This document shows positions 45,460 to 58,599 of a stretch of DNA of 64,000 nt, piece after piece. Position numbers and translations under genes: made by a program. The number at the start of each line of letters is the position of its first letter. The stretch's first letter is position 1. Under the pieces are notes generated by a model, which saw only the letters and a list, made by a program, of their open reading frames with translations, did no database searches and was not told where the DNA came from. This DNA is from Paracentrotus lividus (Eukaryota > Echinodermata > Echinoidea > Camarodonta > Echinidae), in the NCBI GenBank assembly GCA_940671915.1, contig CALNVZ010003426.1, positions 22,742,078-22,806,077 on the forward strand. The letters run 5' to 3'.

Positions 45460-45750
45460 ATGGTCACTGGTTTGCCCGAATGCTGGATTTATTGTTGATG
45501 AAGAGTATATATATATATTGGCCAGACATGCGGGGAACAGGCCTATAGTTTGCCCGAGTACATTTATGCGGGGAACAGGTCTAGTTTGCCCGAAGGCTGG
45601 CAAGATTTGTAATAAAGAGTATATGATTGGCCAGACAAGCGGGGAGCAGGCCTATAGTTTGCCCGAGTACATTTATGCGGGGAACAGGCCTAGTTTGCCC
45701 GAAGGCTGGCAATATTTGTGATAAAGAGTATATTATTGTCCAGATTGATA
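45460..45750 (+). repeat. Tandem repeat of about 110 bp (TTTGCCCGAA, GCGGGGAACAGG)
   Basis: About 2.5 units, each containing GCGGGGAACAGGCCTATAG, TTTGCCCGAGTACATTTATG and AAAGAGTATAT. ORFs on both strands over it reflect the repeat. Confidence 0.85.
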
Positions 45751-45779
45751 TGCGGGGATCCGATTGTTGACATGAATTT

Positions 45780-47720
45780 TACACATGTCTGTAGTCTCGT
45801 ACATCGAGCTTGACCTGGCATTTATTTATTTATTTCACGGCTGTCTAACTGCAGATAGATCAGCCGGCTCCATTTTGGTTCCTTCCAGATCGTTAGCTTA
45901 ATATACATTTGCACTAACATTCATATTTACATTTATTTGTATATGCTTACGTAAAAGTAATGAAACATTAGTTGCATCAATATTCATGTTATTATTTACG
46001 TGTATATAATGTATTGATATGTGCTGATATGAAAGTTCCAAAAAATTTGAAATTGTGTTGACAACTCAAAAGTTAACATGCAAAAGATTCGTCTTATTAA
46101 AGGCCATGGACAAACGCAGAAAACAAGATTATCTTTTTGTTTCTTTCTCCTTGTCTAGTCTCAAAGTGGAAATAAAACCAATCGAGGTACATTATTCAGA
46201 CTTGGGAATTATTGTACAGTATAGTTCATTCCGAATTATTACGATTTTATTTTTTATATTATGCTTACTTTACATTCATAAAATATTTATTATTCTAGAA
46301 AGTGTGTATATGGAATATTTCGTCTCGCATATTAATTTGAAAGCCCCTCATATCAAATAAATATCAATGGTGTATGTCAAACGAGACCACTTTTTAAAAT
46401 AGGCACGGTAGAAATAACATGAAGTTCCCTACTTTATAACGCTTGCAATTAATGTCCCAAAGTATATGTGTATAATAAAGGAGGTGAGAGGCCTATCTTT
46501 TCTTCTTCTATGTTTAACTTTTTGTAAACTCCACGTAAATCTGATCATAAAATATGAGGGCTAGTGGCTTGATAAATCTTTACCGTGCATATCTGTCGTT
46601 CTGCATTATTATGTTAACAAGGGTTATTCACTTCTGAAGTTGTCACGAATATGTCATGATATATGACTTTATATGCTTTTTTTAAGGACCCTATTGGAAA
46701 TGAGCCTCATCGGCTTTTATGGGCTATCCTGTCTACGCATCAGTTGGATTCCACTTGTATTTGAAAACTATAATAAATTAATCCATCAAACAATGTCCAG
46801 GAGCAATCAATGTATATGTATATTATTGTATGGCAGTTATCATTAGCGAGACGTAACATGCCTTTAGATATCTTTTATGGAAAAAAATATATCCAGACTT
46901 AAAGACGTATCTTCCAGATAATTATAAGTAAAGTCAATTAATTGCCGTAATGTAATGACGTCGTCTTGCGCTTACAAATTACACTTTTTTTTTGGTCTAA
47001 AATGGTGAATAAAACATTTCTTAAAATGATTTTGATATTCAAAGATAAAAATGAATATCACACAAGTTTAAGGACAGAAACAATAGGTTGCCAAGTATAA
47101 ACACATAAAAAAAATTATTTGCGGAAATTTAGGAATTTACTTAGAAAAAAGTATGCTTCGAAAAACCAATATTTTATAATGTATACATGTACTTTGTCTC
47201 TCTGTGATTGTGTTTATATTGGTTTTTGTCTACATCTTCATGTTGAATTCAAGCATCTGTGTTCAATATATTCGAACCAAGATTTACAGAGGCTAGAGAA
47301 CTGTACAAGAAACAATTTGAAATTGAGAAAAGTGACTTGAGTAATGAACACGAACTTGATTACTTTTTGACCAAAAAGAGGCTTGATAGCACATCTTGAA
47401 AATGAAATGTAGCATTTGCCAGAATTTCCCTTTGCATCAAATTTACTTCCTCATATTTTAGCTCACTCATCAAAACAAACACATTCATCAAGATAATCAA
47501 TACCCAACGCCTATCAAAAATATTACACGCGTCCACTGTCCTTGAGCGATATTCTACTTTAATGATTTACTGTATTTGTCGGGAAGTATATATTTCCGGA
47601 TTCAATTTCTATTTGATAGGCATTAGAATTGATTAATATACATTTTCCAGTCAAGGTTAATAGCAACCACAAACGTATTCAAACTAAAAATATTCAACGG
47701 CGTAAATCCGGGTCAAGGAG
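45780..47720. other. Intergenic, nothing recognised
   Basis: AT-rich with short ORFs (for example 46055-46360 and 47119-47340) lacking recognisable domains or splice support. A G-run follows at 47722-47742. Confidence 0.5.
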
Positions 47721-48025
47721 TGGGGGGGGGGGGGGGGGGGGGGATTAGTGAAATAATTTGCCAAATTGTTACAATCTTCTTTGTAATGTGTTTAGTCATT
47801 TAACATGCCCATATACATGTAGCAGAGGTGGTGGAATGAATCTGAAAACTTGTGAGTGGTCACAATATAAAAGGGGACACTTGAGATTAGAGGCATAAAG
47901 AGCAAAATTTTCGGATAGCGATGGGATTGTCAAAAACTTTGCCTTTATATTTATGCTTGTAAGAATCTTAATGCGTTGGCTTTTTACTGTTTATTAATAA
48001 TAAATAAATAAGAAATAAAATAATA

Positions 48026-48580
48026 ATAATGCGAGCGCGAAGCGCGACCAGAAAATTTTGAGTTTAATTGCGCATTATATACCCCATTAAGCATTCATGT
48101 TAAAGCTACATTTTGACAGGTTTTTGTTAAATAATAGTGTTAGAAAACAGATCAACAGTCATTGCTGTGAAAATGTTGTGGGCTGCAGGCCCCAAGCTCC
48201 CCCAAACTACAAAAATACAACTACAACAATATTTCTTATTGTTTCTCAAGCTATAGGTGTTGTTTCCAACCTTTTTATAATTTCTGCTTGTTGCTTAGTG
48301 CGAGGTCGGATAGCAACAGAGCAGGAAAATTTGGGATTTTAAAGCACATATGGAGAATAAAGAGACACTTTTTAGTGTAAAAAGTGCCCCTTTTTTAAAA
48401 AGCAATTTGTCCAAGGGACTTTTCAGAAGTCTGTAATGCTTCTTCTTTTTTTTTTTTTTTTTTAGTATAAAATATTTAGCTAAGAAAAGGGGCTCTTTTT
48501 AGTCAGGAAAAGGGGCACTTTCGTTGCCAAAGAAATAGTGGGGGCACTGCGCCCCTGCCCCAGTCCCTCTGCCTCTGCCA
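48026..48580 (+). repeat. Second copy of the 157-1427 dispersed repeat
   Basis: GCGAGCGCGAAGCGCGACCA, then TTTGGGATTTTAAAGCACAT, AAAAGTGCCCCTTTT and the CCCCTGCC...CCTCTGCC end follow the same order as 1150-1425. Confidence 0.75.
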
Positions 48581-49189
48581 TAATAGCATATCATACCCCT
48601 TCCATATAATTTCCATCTCTTAGAACCGGCTTGGGACATGATGCTGCACACATTATATTAAACAAATTACAACAGCCGACTATCAAACTAAACCTACACC
48701 ATGCATGTGATCATTGGAATGCTAATATGCGCGTAAAGTAAGATTTTTGACATTCTATCTTAACCACTTATCACGTACATTCGTTTAAATGGAAAAATTT
48801 TTTTTTCTCTCTCTTCAATTTCGTGATAATGACATAGGCCTTTAGTTTGGAAATGGTGATTTAGCATTTTAGAATACAATTATTGAATCACTATTATTGT
48901 CTCCGCTTTTTTAAGGAAAATTGTCACCGATAAAACATTATCTATTGTTATTTGTTTTTCTTTTTTTTTTGCAAAGATTGAGGTGGAATATTATAACAGG
49001 CCACCCCTCTTCAAAAAGTGGGTGAGGGATATATCATCCACCCCTGGATTTGCGCCAGTGAATATACTCGTATAGATTTGGTACTATGCAGGGAAATAAT
49101 TTATATCTTTCAATTCCCTAAATTCATAATAATTCATCTAAACTTCTTCTTTTAAGAACTGTACATACATGTGTACTTTGTGCACAAAC

Positions 49190-49206
49190 ACACACAACAA
49201 CACACC

Positions 49207-49237
<31 letters not shown>

Positions 49238-49320
49238 CCACCACCACCCACCACACCACCACCACCACACCGCCACCAACCCTCACCACACACACCATCA
49301 CAGCCACACACCAATTTTAT
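49190..49320. repeat. CA/CCA-rich low complexity
   Basis: (CA)n followed by ACC/CCA repeats. The histidine/threonine and glycine/cysteine ORFs on the two strands are artefacts. Confidence 0.9.
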
Positions 49321-49639
49321 CAAGAACAACAACAACCAGAATAAAACTTAATCAGTCGAACAGTTCAAATGAAACAAAATAACTATGGAAGCTTTAATTA
49401 TGAAATGAATATTCGTAATAATAATAGAGGTATAGCAGTCTGATAAAATAAACATTCGAGTGCATATCATATGGAATCTTTAAATGTCCTAGCTTGTATC
49501 TAAATCAATGAGATGCTTTTCTCCATAGAAAACTCAAGTTGTGATCGGTATTACATGAACATGAACATGCACATTCTTCAGCGCAAAGCACAATACCATC
49601 AAACGACGACACTGCAGATGTAGCGCTTACATCGTGTGA

Positions 49640-50680
49640 TTATGCAGGTGTCACATGCACCGTGTTTGCCCACCGTTCGCCACCGTTCTGCCCAAATTTG
49701 TGCACACGGCGGTAAACGGTGAGGCACAAGGTGAAGCGGTTGGAGCCCGTCCAACACGTTCATATGAGCTCGCTGGGTACACTTCAAAAACGCTGGTGTT
49801 AAATATGCAACACCATGCGGGTGTTAAATTTGTGGTGTTAGATTTCGGAATTAGAATGCTATCTCTCTAACACCACTTGGTGTTAAGACAAATTCTGAAA
49901 AAGCACTTTGTTGAAATTTTTGCAGGTAAAAGTCATACCATTTGTGTATCAATTATAAATATCATTAACACAAATATAGCAGCAAATTTAGCTTTAGTTT
50001 AAGAAGTTAACTGAATATTTTTTAACACCAAAAGCGGGTGTTATTTAACACCAGCCCTATATCCGACCACACCGATTGGTGTTAAATTAACACCAACAAG
50101 AATAAAATCAACCACTCACTAGCGTAAATTCGCTCGCCCTATCTATTCATCAGGGGGATGACGCTTTGTACGTTTACGTAATTTCCCCCAGATGAATAGC
50201 ATTCTATACGGATTACGCCAGTGAAATCAACACCCACTGGTATCAAATTCGAAATTAACACTATGAAAAGTGTCAAATTAACACCAGAATGTGGTGTTAA
50301 AATAACACCAAATAGTTTTATTAATGTATTTCTAACACCCAAACTGGTGTTAATATAACACCAGTTGGTGTGGTCGGATATAGATTCCGGGCCGGTGTTA
50401 GATTTAACACCCGTGGTGTAAAATTTAACACCCCAGTTTTTGCAGTGTACCCGTTCCCGAGAGGATTTTTAAGAACGGCCGAACTCTTGCCGGGTTCTTT
50501 CCGGGTGATGAACGGTCTTAAACCGGACCAGTCGTTGAAAGGGGGTAAAAGGACTAAATGAGGACGCCGCACCCGTTTCATGCCCGTTTGCAGGACGGAG
50601 ATGGACCGTGGTGAGGTCGGGCAACATGAATCGATCACCCCTTTCCTTTTCCGCATCAAGTACCCCCCCTTGTGGCTAAA
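49640..50680. repeat. Outer ACCGTT/AACGGT-word region around a nested MITE
   Basis: CCACCGTTCGCCACCGTTCT at about 49669 and AACGGTCTTAAACCGG at about 50511 flank the element at 49780-50447. Similar words occur at 52440-53070 and 58600-59240. Confidence 0.5.
49780..50447. mobile_element. GGTGTTAAA-word MITE flanked by TA
   Basis: The left end CACTTCAAAAACGCTGGTGT and the right end CCAGTTTTTGCAGTG (complement CACTGCAAAAACTGG) are both next to TA. More than twenty GGTGTTAA or TTAACACC words fill it, with an internal near-palindrome around GGATGACGC and GCGTAATC at 50155-50220. Confidence 0.85.
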
Positions 50681-50689
50681 CTTGCCAAG

Positions 50690-51086
50690 TCAGTCCTAGT
50701 ACATGAAAACTATACGTGATAACTACGTTTGAAGTCGGTTGTCCCTTGATTATTTACCAACAAGATCAAAACAAAGTTAAAAACTAATACCCAAAGTAAT
50801 ATTTTACAAAACAAAAGTATTATATACCACGAGGAATAAATCATTATGACATAAACAGGGAAATGATTATCATCTTTATTTGGGGGCTGGTTTACTCGGA
50901 AATTATAGTTTTATAGGTGGCCATATTTTTTCGCATTTGTTAAGCTTCTGTTTCTGTTTCATATCAATACATTTCTAATTTTATTATTTACACTTTATAA
51001 TAGATTTTGTACAATATCGAATTGGTCGTACTTATTATATTGTTCTAACTAAGAGTTCTGAAAAGGTGGGAAAACCTTAAAGGTTT

Positions 51087-51125
<39 letters not shown>

Positions 51126-52430
51126 TTTTTTTTTTTGTTCCCACAAAGCTTCTTCATTTTGAAATAAAATTATTTTGTTTGTCTTGGTTATAATTATTGA
51201 TAGGGGGTCTGCGTTTTAGTCTTTGGGCGTCCGATATCCCATCTTTATTCAAGCAACAACCATAGGGTTGGAGTCGTTCCACACGGTCACTCCATCCATT
51301 CATATAAATATATAAATGTATATTATTATTTATTTATTCTGGGGGAGGGGCGGCCGATAAGGGGGGGGGGGGGCAAAGGCCCCTAATTTCTCAATTTTAG
51401 GCACTATTTTCACCTAAATTTTCGGTCGGGAAATGCCTGGATAAGTCTCATTTTGCATTTTCAATTCTTTGTAGGCTTCCTTGAAAAGTGGTTCAATTTT
51501 GGTATGTCATTACAATAAATATATACCCTATTGAAATTAAAGTAATTACATGAATTATATACAATCTATGGCAAACAAAATTCGTATTTTGGGGGCAATC
51601 TTAAAAGCGGTTTCTCAGATATAAAATACATTGTCATTTGCATGTATTTTTATTAATAAAAATATTATGTTAAGATATTGTCTTGTATAGTTCTGATTAA
51701 TATATTTAATCACAGTAAAATCACTTAAAGGGGTCGTGTGTAAAACAATGAAAATAAACAAAAAACAAGAAACTAATCAATGGATCATGCAAAAATATCC
51801 AAAAAGCAGAATTATGAATGATGTAGACATTTTTCTTGATGCGATTCTATAGAGGGTTATAATTTGGCTAAAATAATATTGCAATGAAATGATTATGACA
51901 AAATATTAGACAATTCATAACATAATGATAAAAAAAATAATAATAAAGTACTTTTATTATGATTACTATATTTCATTTGATATAACAAGATTTTAATATT
52001 TCAAAAGCATGGGGAAATTTTCGCAGAGAAACAAAAATAATATTCCATTAGACTAATACAATTTTTTTAATGAAACGCGGGTATAAAGTATACATGTAAT
52101 TCGGGCAAACGTTTTAGACCAAACTATACTGGAGCTTATTAGGAAAGTAGTCTCATGTTTATTTGCAAAGCTGTTATAATGAAACTTTAGAAACTAATGT
52201 CAAACAAAACGAAACAAACATGAAAAAGAACTGACATTACTTTAGACTATGTCCATAAAAGGACCAAATTTTGAATTCTTCTCCCCGATCATGACAATAA
52301 AAGTATTTCAGATTAAAACGTATCTTTTGTAAGCTGCAATATCATTCCTCTCTGAGCTTGTGAAGAGAGCGATGAGATTGAGAGCTTCGAAAACAAAGGA
52401 CGGATTGAAGACACCATATACGTGATTTGA
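50690..52430. other. Intergenic, simple sequence and a GC-rich repeat only
   Basis: Contains a T-run at 51087-51136 and a G-run/GC-rich repeat at about 51340-51480 (GGGGCAAAGGCCCC; related to 12306-12450 and 30160-30245). No coding region was recognised. Confidence 0.6.
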
Positions 52431-52439
52431 AGACACCAT

Positions 52440-53070
52440 AAGGGTAGATCCACCAGTCCAGTCCAACACCGTGCAGGACCGCTTTGTGGACGGGTGTGGA
52501 GCGTTTGTTCCGTCCTCACACCATCCGCATACCGTCCTCACAACGCTATTATACCGCCCTTACACCGGGTCTCCATCGACCGGTGCCTGCGATTTGTGCC
52601 CGGCGAAAATTTTGAGCATGCCCGGGCATGCTCAAAACATTCGCCGGGCATGAGCCGAAGACAAAATCACGTGAACGTTTTTGACGGGTCATCACCGACC
52701 CGCCATGTACCATCACCGGGTATCCACCGTGTCCCGCCGTTCGCATCAACCTATTTTGCACGGTCACGAACGGTGGAAAACGGTGAGTCACCCGGCGAAG
52801 AAAACAATTTTCTTTCTCTTGTCAGAGACCGGTAAGGCCGGTGGGCAAGCGGTAATCGCACGGACAAAATGAAAGCATGGACTACATATGAGAACGGTCA
52901 GCCCGGTACCAGGCTGGCTAGGACCTGGTATAGACCCGGTATAGAACGATACAGACTCGGTGAAAATGATGAAAAATGCTATGTGGCCGGTGCCGTTCTA
53001 TTGCCGTGTTGCAAATTTCGGTTTTTCGGTGAACGGCGAAGACCCGTTCATTTTACCCGGTGACACCACC
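52440..53070. mobile_element. CCGGT-word repeat element with a central palindrome
   Basis: The central palindrome at 52598-52650 (CCGGCGAAAATTTTGAGCAT, GCCCGGGC, ATGCTCAAAACATTCGCCGG) is flanked by dense CCGTCC, ACCGG and AACGGTGA words. Ends not resolved. Overlapping ORFs in several frames are artefacts of its high GC. Confidence 0.55.
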
Positions 53071-53517
53071 ATTAAAGATGAAACCACGCTTTACTCATTA
53101 ATATTTTTACCTAAATTTCTTTAAAAGTCAATTCTGCCTTCAGGTAACAAAACAACATGTGGTGTTGGAATAGTCTTTGTTTCAAATGAAATTGTTTAAC
53201 TCATCACATTTTAACCATATATGACTAACAGGACAATGATATGACCTTGCACAAACCATAATGCATGCAACACAACCAACATGCATGGTTGATTATATGG
53301 GAAACACAATTTCAAAAGGCTCGACAGAATACCCCGATATGAAATTCATTTACACGGTGCTTTGAGTACGAGGAAGGACATTTGGATCTAATAGTTGCCA
53401 ATGTAAATTCATTTCAATATCATTACGAATTAACTGTGAATGAAGGTGAACAAACATTGAGAGTCAAAGACAACCTGCTGTCGTAGTTGCTCTCATACTT
53501 TATCCAGAAACCGAATT

Positions 53518-53528
53518 CATATAAATAT
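53518..53528 (+). promoter_or_regulatory. Possible TATA box of the second gene
   Basis: CATATAAATAT lies about 45 bases before the signal-peptide ATG, so initiation around 53550 would give a very short leader. AT-rich background makes chance occurrence likely. Confidence 0.25.
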
Positions 53529-53567
53529 TGTCATATCCTCGGAGACTGACTTTTTTCAGGAATCAAG

Positions 53568-53646
53568 ATGGCCCAAATGCATTTACTACAGTCAATAGTC
53601 AATATGTTAACATGGGTAGTGATGTCACTACTATGTGTCGGACACG
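53568..53646 (+). CDS. First coding exon of a second gene (signal peptide)
   Basis: ATG at 53568 opens MAQMHLLQSIVNMLTWVV, then MSLLCVGH, a typical hydrophobic signal peptide ending in a small residue. It stops at a GTGAGA donor in phase 1, the usual phase for signal-peptide exons of extracellular proteins. No second exon was recognised down to 64000, so the product is unknown. The phase would allow it to be a paralogue of the upstream receptor, but nothing else supports that. TTTTTTCAG at 53551-53559 could be an acceptor if a non-coding exon precedes it. Confidence 0.6.
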
Positions 53647-54867
53647 GTGAGAGATTCTGATTTTTCAACTGATGTATTTATGGGCAATTCCATGATTAGT
53701 TTCGTTACACTTTATGAGGTTGGCTTCTACGTAAGACGCTTTGATATAATTATTTAATATTTGTTGTGCCAATACCTATATGTATAGATATAAAATACTT
53801 CACATCGTCAAACAGAAGTGTTAACGGGAGCTAATTAAATTTTGGTTAGTTACTTTACCACCAAAACGGACGTGGTTTGGGGGAACAGACTTTGTCCCTA
53901 AAGTTTCCGTAAACTACGTTAAATAAAAATAAAGAAACCCAAAACAGTGTCATTCATGTTATTGTTGATGATCTGGCAAATCATGTGATATATAATATTT
54001 CATGAATCGCTTTATATTTTTTCTACAGAAACGACAAAAACATGGTTAGTTAAGTTACGGTTAGTTACGTTACAATTCTCCGATGAATTTCTAAAAGTCT
54101 TTTCACCCCCTTGTAACCGCGAGACTATCTCATTTCCTCTAAAATACGGAAATGTGTTCATTTTCCCCTGTTAGTGAAATTTGTAAGAAGAAATATTAAA
54201 CGAAACTGGTGTAATTTGCATGACAGTGGAAGCGATGGTCCCAAGTCCCACAAGTACAACTTTAATGATGGTTTGAGATCTTAAAGAAGTCGACAAAAAA
54301 TGAAAGGGAATTTGAAAGACCTTTGTCATTCATGAACATCAGGCCCGTAACTAGGATTTTTACGGGAGGGTTCGAAATCTGCATTTTCCTATGTTTGACT
54401 CTTTCTTGTTCAATTGCAAACTTGTACAGTAGACGTCTATTAGTCTACTAGTAAATGTTTTCTTATTTCTGTAAATAAATTTTGATAAATCTGCACATTA
54501 ATTTGTTGTGCAGCATAAACAATGAATTTGACCTGTGTATTTTGCACTATCACCAAACCATAAACTCTGGTGTCAGTTAAAACCTAACACCAATTTCACC
54601 ACTGGTGTAATGCCTAACGCCACAGGGGTTACAAATTCTGTCTTATAAACGTTATCAATCTTACACCAGAAATGCCAAGCTTATCAATGTAACTAATTTC
54701 TTGTCAGATAAATATGCTTCATCAGATATTTCAAGCTAGCAGGCAATATATAGTTTATCAGAAAAGCACAATTTGTGTTTTTCTACAATTCGGATTCTTT
54801 CAGAAAGAACAATTAGCTTTATACCCGGTTGCACACCAAAACAATCCTCATTTGGAACCCCCAAATA

Positions 54868-55864
54868 CACTGTTCGTCATAAAGGTGGAATATTTTTTTA
54901 TGGCTCAAGCGACATTATGTTGCTCCGTTATTAATTTCTTGATGTGTTTGTCACCGCTTTCACTTTCTAGGATCTTGGGTATATCTTGGACATTCCCTCA
55001 ACCCGGGGATTTTTTTTCAAAAAAGTTTGTCTTACCCAGAAGATTACCATTTTCGTCATTTTTTTCTTATTTTTGGGGCCCTTTTTTGTTCACACGACCC
55101 CCAAGGCCCCCTCAGTCCTACCTCAAGGAAACACGTCTGAGGTGGAGATTTGTTATTGTTCTTTAAAATTAAATCTAGATGTCTGGTTACAGACTCGACT
55201 CTTTTGTCTAGGGGAGGGGTCCAAATTTATTTTGATTGGGGTTCAACATTCATTTTATTCATTTTTCACCATAGAAATTTCTATCTTCCCTAAATTGTAT
55301 TGTAAAATCTCAACCAAATATAAATCAAAATAAAATATTGTCAATAATGACTATTTACAGACTTGTCATCAAGGCTAAACAGAATTTAAGGGGAAAATGA
55401 TGATATTTAAGGGTTAAAGGTTGTTTTTCATTTCTTTTGTTTTCAGCATAAAGATGGAATAAAATATTCCGCATTTTCACCAATCTCGTTTTTTTACTTC
55501 AAGCCCCCCCCCCCCCTAGACAAGAGATCTTAGCCTGTCCCCAGAAATATAGATTTAACTTAAAGAACAATATAAAAAAGTACACCTCAGTCGCGTTTCC
55601 TGGGGGTAGGACTGAGGGGGGCTTGATCGGCCGGGAAAACAAAAATGGGCCCCAAAATGAGAAAAAATGACAAAAATGGGCATCATGGGGGTTGACAAAA
55701 CCTTTTTGGAAAAAGTTCCACGTGAAGGGTTGGGAGAATGTCCAAGATATAGCCAGGGTCCTGAAAAGTAAAAGCAGGGACAAACATATTCAAGAAATTA
55801 AAGTCAGAGCAAAATCATGTCGCTATAGCGGCAAAAAAATATTCCACCTTTATGACGGACAGTG
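54868..55864. mobile_element. 1-kb foldback MITE, CACTGTTCGTCATAAAGG family (copy 3)
   Basis: Flanked by TA on both sides. The left arm is type A (TGGCTCAAGCGACATTATG), the right arm type B (complement of GCCGCTATAGCGACATGA), so it is inverted relative to copies 1 and 4. The centre holds CATAAAGATGGAATAAAATA. Confidence 0.88.
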
Positions 55865-56096
55865 TAGTATTCACTTTCTGTCAAATATCTGTCTATATCT
55901 TTTATCACTTGCAATCTGTTCACATAACATTCAAGTACTAGCATTGCCAATTCGGCTATATCCTCAAATTTGTCTCCTCTCTGCTCGCTCACTGTGTACA
56001 GGATTTTGAATAAGTCGAAATTTAGATAGAGTTTTCACATTTTTGCGTATTTTGGGTGTGTTTCGGTGGTTTTCAAGTCGATTCGCCACTATTAGG

Positions 56097-56945
56097 GGAG
56101 ACCGGGGATGGAAGTTACACGAGTCAGTGGTTACAGTTCTCAGTGTGCTAACTTGGAACAAGAGATTTCGTGCTAACTGGCATCCATATACAGTCTACAC
56201 ATAGCTGTGATGAATCGTGAGGTTTCTCCGTTGTTTTATTAAAAAGTAAATCAACAAAAACCATTGTTTACAGTTCCAAGTGAATTTTTGCCAAAAATTG
56301 AAATTTGTAATAGTTCTTACAACTGAAGGCACATGATGATAGTCTGGTATTGTAAATATAGTACATGTATGTCACTAATATACCCTGAGCCATGCCCTGT
56401 AATTCTGCCTAATGGCTGTGCTACAGTTGATTTTGTGTGTAAAATCACCAATGGGGTAGGTTGTTACAACAACCTACCCCATGCCGATGTAACAACCTAC
56501 CCCAATTACATTGCATATGTAAAATTATATTTTGTCTCAATTTTCAGGTGTTAATATTTTTATATTTCTATTATTACTTTAGTCTATTCTAGAGCTCTAC
56601 TTGATCTACTGTTAACAAGACCAAGAAACTGGAAAGTTGAAACAAAAGTATGGTATAAGGGATTAATACACATTGTAACAAGTTACCCCGTATGTTTACA
56701 CATAGTAACAATTTACCCCGTATGGTGTAACAACTTACCCCGTATACGGGGTAGGTTGTTACAAAAAAATGTCTTCATTAATTAAGCTGTAGTTAATTAG
56801 TGTGTACATGTTTTCAAGTTTTATGTGCCTCAGGTTTTTAGCAAACATAATAGGCTAACTACAGACCCACAATGGAGTGAGTGATTTCTTTCATTAGAAT
56901 TATGTGGCCCAAAATGTGAATTTTGTAACTTCCATCCCCGGTCTT
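56097..56945. mobile_element. MITE with GTAACAACCTACCCC words
   Basis: Ends GAGACCGGGGATGGAAGTTAC and its complement GTAACTTCCATCCCCGGTCT. The interior carries GGGGTAGGTTGTTAC, its complement and TTACCCCGTATG several times, including a palindrome at 56453-56500. The ORF at 56333-56554 is built from it. Confidence 0.85.
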
Positions 56946-57076
56946 CAGTTCAGTTCAGTTCAGTTTTTATTTACATATTCCAATCAAACAATGAAAACAA
57001 CAATTATATGTCATTTCAATACCATACATTATTTGATAAATCATAAAACAAATGACATCAGTAGAAAGAAATATAA

Positions 57077-57316
57077 AGGAGCCTAAGTTAAAAGCTAAGC
57101 TTGTTACATTATAGGCTCCTTTGTGAAAATGATGTATAAAAATACATAAAGAAATAAATAAATACAAAGATATATGAATAGGAGTAACTGAAGAATTTGC
57201 ATTAACATATCTTTTTTTACATTGCACTACCTATCTGTACGCAATGGTAATAGTGAGGCGTACCGAGATGATGTCATCATTATTTTGATGTGTAATGACG
57301 ACATCATCTCGGCACT
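57077..57316. repeat. Two short hairpins
   Basis: AGGAGCCTAAGTTAAAAGCT is mirrored up to 57121 (TATAGGCTCCT). GCCGAGATGATGTCGTC-type arms at 57252-57275 and 57297-57316 (CCGAGATGATGTCATCAT; ACGACATCATCTCGG) form a second hairpin. Confidence 0.75.
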
Positions 57317-58599
57317 ACATTATAATCATTTTGAAAACTAGCACATGGACCCCGAATTCTTAATGTTCCTACTCTTTTAGTTTATATTCCTCTACAACTT
57401 GGCAAATTTTGATGAAATTGACATGGATTTTGAATGTTCGAGAGCATGATTTTGAATCAAGTGTAATATAGATTGGATTCTCAGACTTGTTTGACGTTTT
57501 CGGCGCGTTTTTGTGGTTTTCAAGCCAATTCGCAACTATTCGGGCTCCGATAGCTTAAAAACGAGCACATGGACCCCCCTTTTTGAATGTTTGTACCCAT
57601 TGAGTATGTATTCTCTACAACTTTGCAAATTGTTATGAAAATGACATGGATTTTGAATGTTTGGGAGCATAATTTTGAATCATGTGTAATTTAGAGTAGA
57701 TTTTCACTCTTTTTGAACGTTTTCGGCGCGTTTTTGTGACTTTTCAAGCCGATTCGCGAGTATTCGAGCGCCAATAGTTCGAAAACGAGCACATGGACCC
57801 CCTTTTTTTTAAAAGCTTCTACATATTTATGATGAATCCCCCTACAACTTTGCAAATTTTGATGAGACTGTCATGGATTTTAAAGAAAGTGCACCTTAAA
57901 CTATACTTTTTTATTTTCTTGTAGATTTCAAGCTTCTAAGATATGGTTTCTGCCATTTTACGCACCATTTTCGCCACATGAGGGCGCTGCTGGCTCGAAA
58001 TTAAGTACAAATGTGCCAGTTTAAACAATGTTTCCATCTTTGGTATAAACTTCGTAACAAATCGGGAAGGTTTGATAAAGTTTGATACGGTTTTGACAAA
58101 GTAATGACGATTTTAACTCGTTTGTTGCAATCGCGAGGTCTAACAGAGGCCAATTTCTTAAATTATGCGTACTTTACATGCCATCCAAATATGGCAACTT
58201 CAAAGTCCCGTAGCAAAAAATCAAGCACATGAACATATATTATTTTTTGCATTTTTGGCATACATAGATACCAAAGTAGCTCTGTGCAAAATTTGGTGAA
58301 AATGACATGGACTTCGTTCAGCTGTGCAACGTCCTTAAAGGGCTCAAACTGTCATCGAAATGTACATTTTATTACAAGTTAATCCATGGGCGCAGCCATT
58401 TTGGATGCGCAGATACCTCAAATCTGAGTTCATTTTTAGAACATCAACTTTCCAAACCCAAATCCCCATTATATTGGGCAAATTAATGGTCCCTTTTTCA
58501 TTAACTTTATACTTCTGTCATTGCCTGTGGCGGGACTAACTAACATTCTTCCATAAATGAAGAAAAACAAGCGGGTCCTGTTTCAAACTTTCTGTCCAA

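Larger units (their letters stand above)
56007..58335. repeat. Degenerate 224-bp tandem array, split by a MITE
   Basis: GCACATGGACCC recurs at about 57340, 57564 and 57788, a 224-base period, with GTTTTCGGCGCGTTTTTGTG and CTACAACTTTGCAAATT in each unit. Weaker units run to about 58335. A fragment (GGTTTTCAAGTCGATTCGCC) at 56070-56095 lies before the MITE at 56097-56945. Confidence 0.75.

Noticed and set aside
56333-56554. ORF with EPCPVILPNGCATVDFVCK that looks like a Cys-rich exon
   Set aside because: It lies inside the 56097-56945 MITE and uses its GTTACAACAACCTACCCC words; no matching splice phase.
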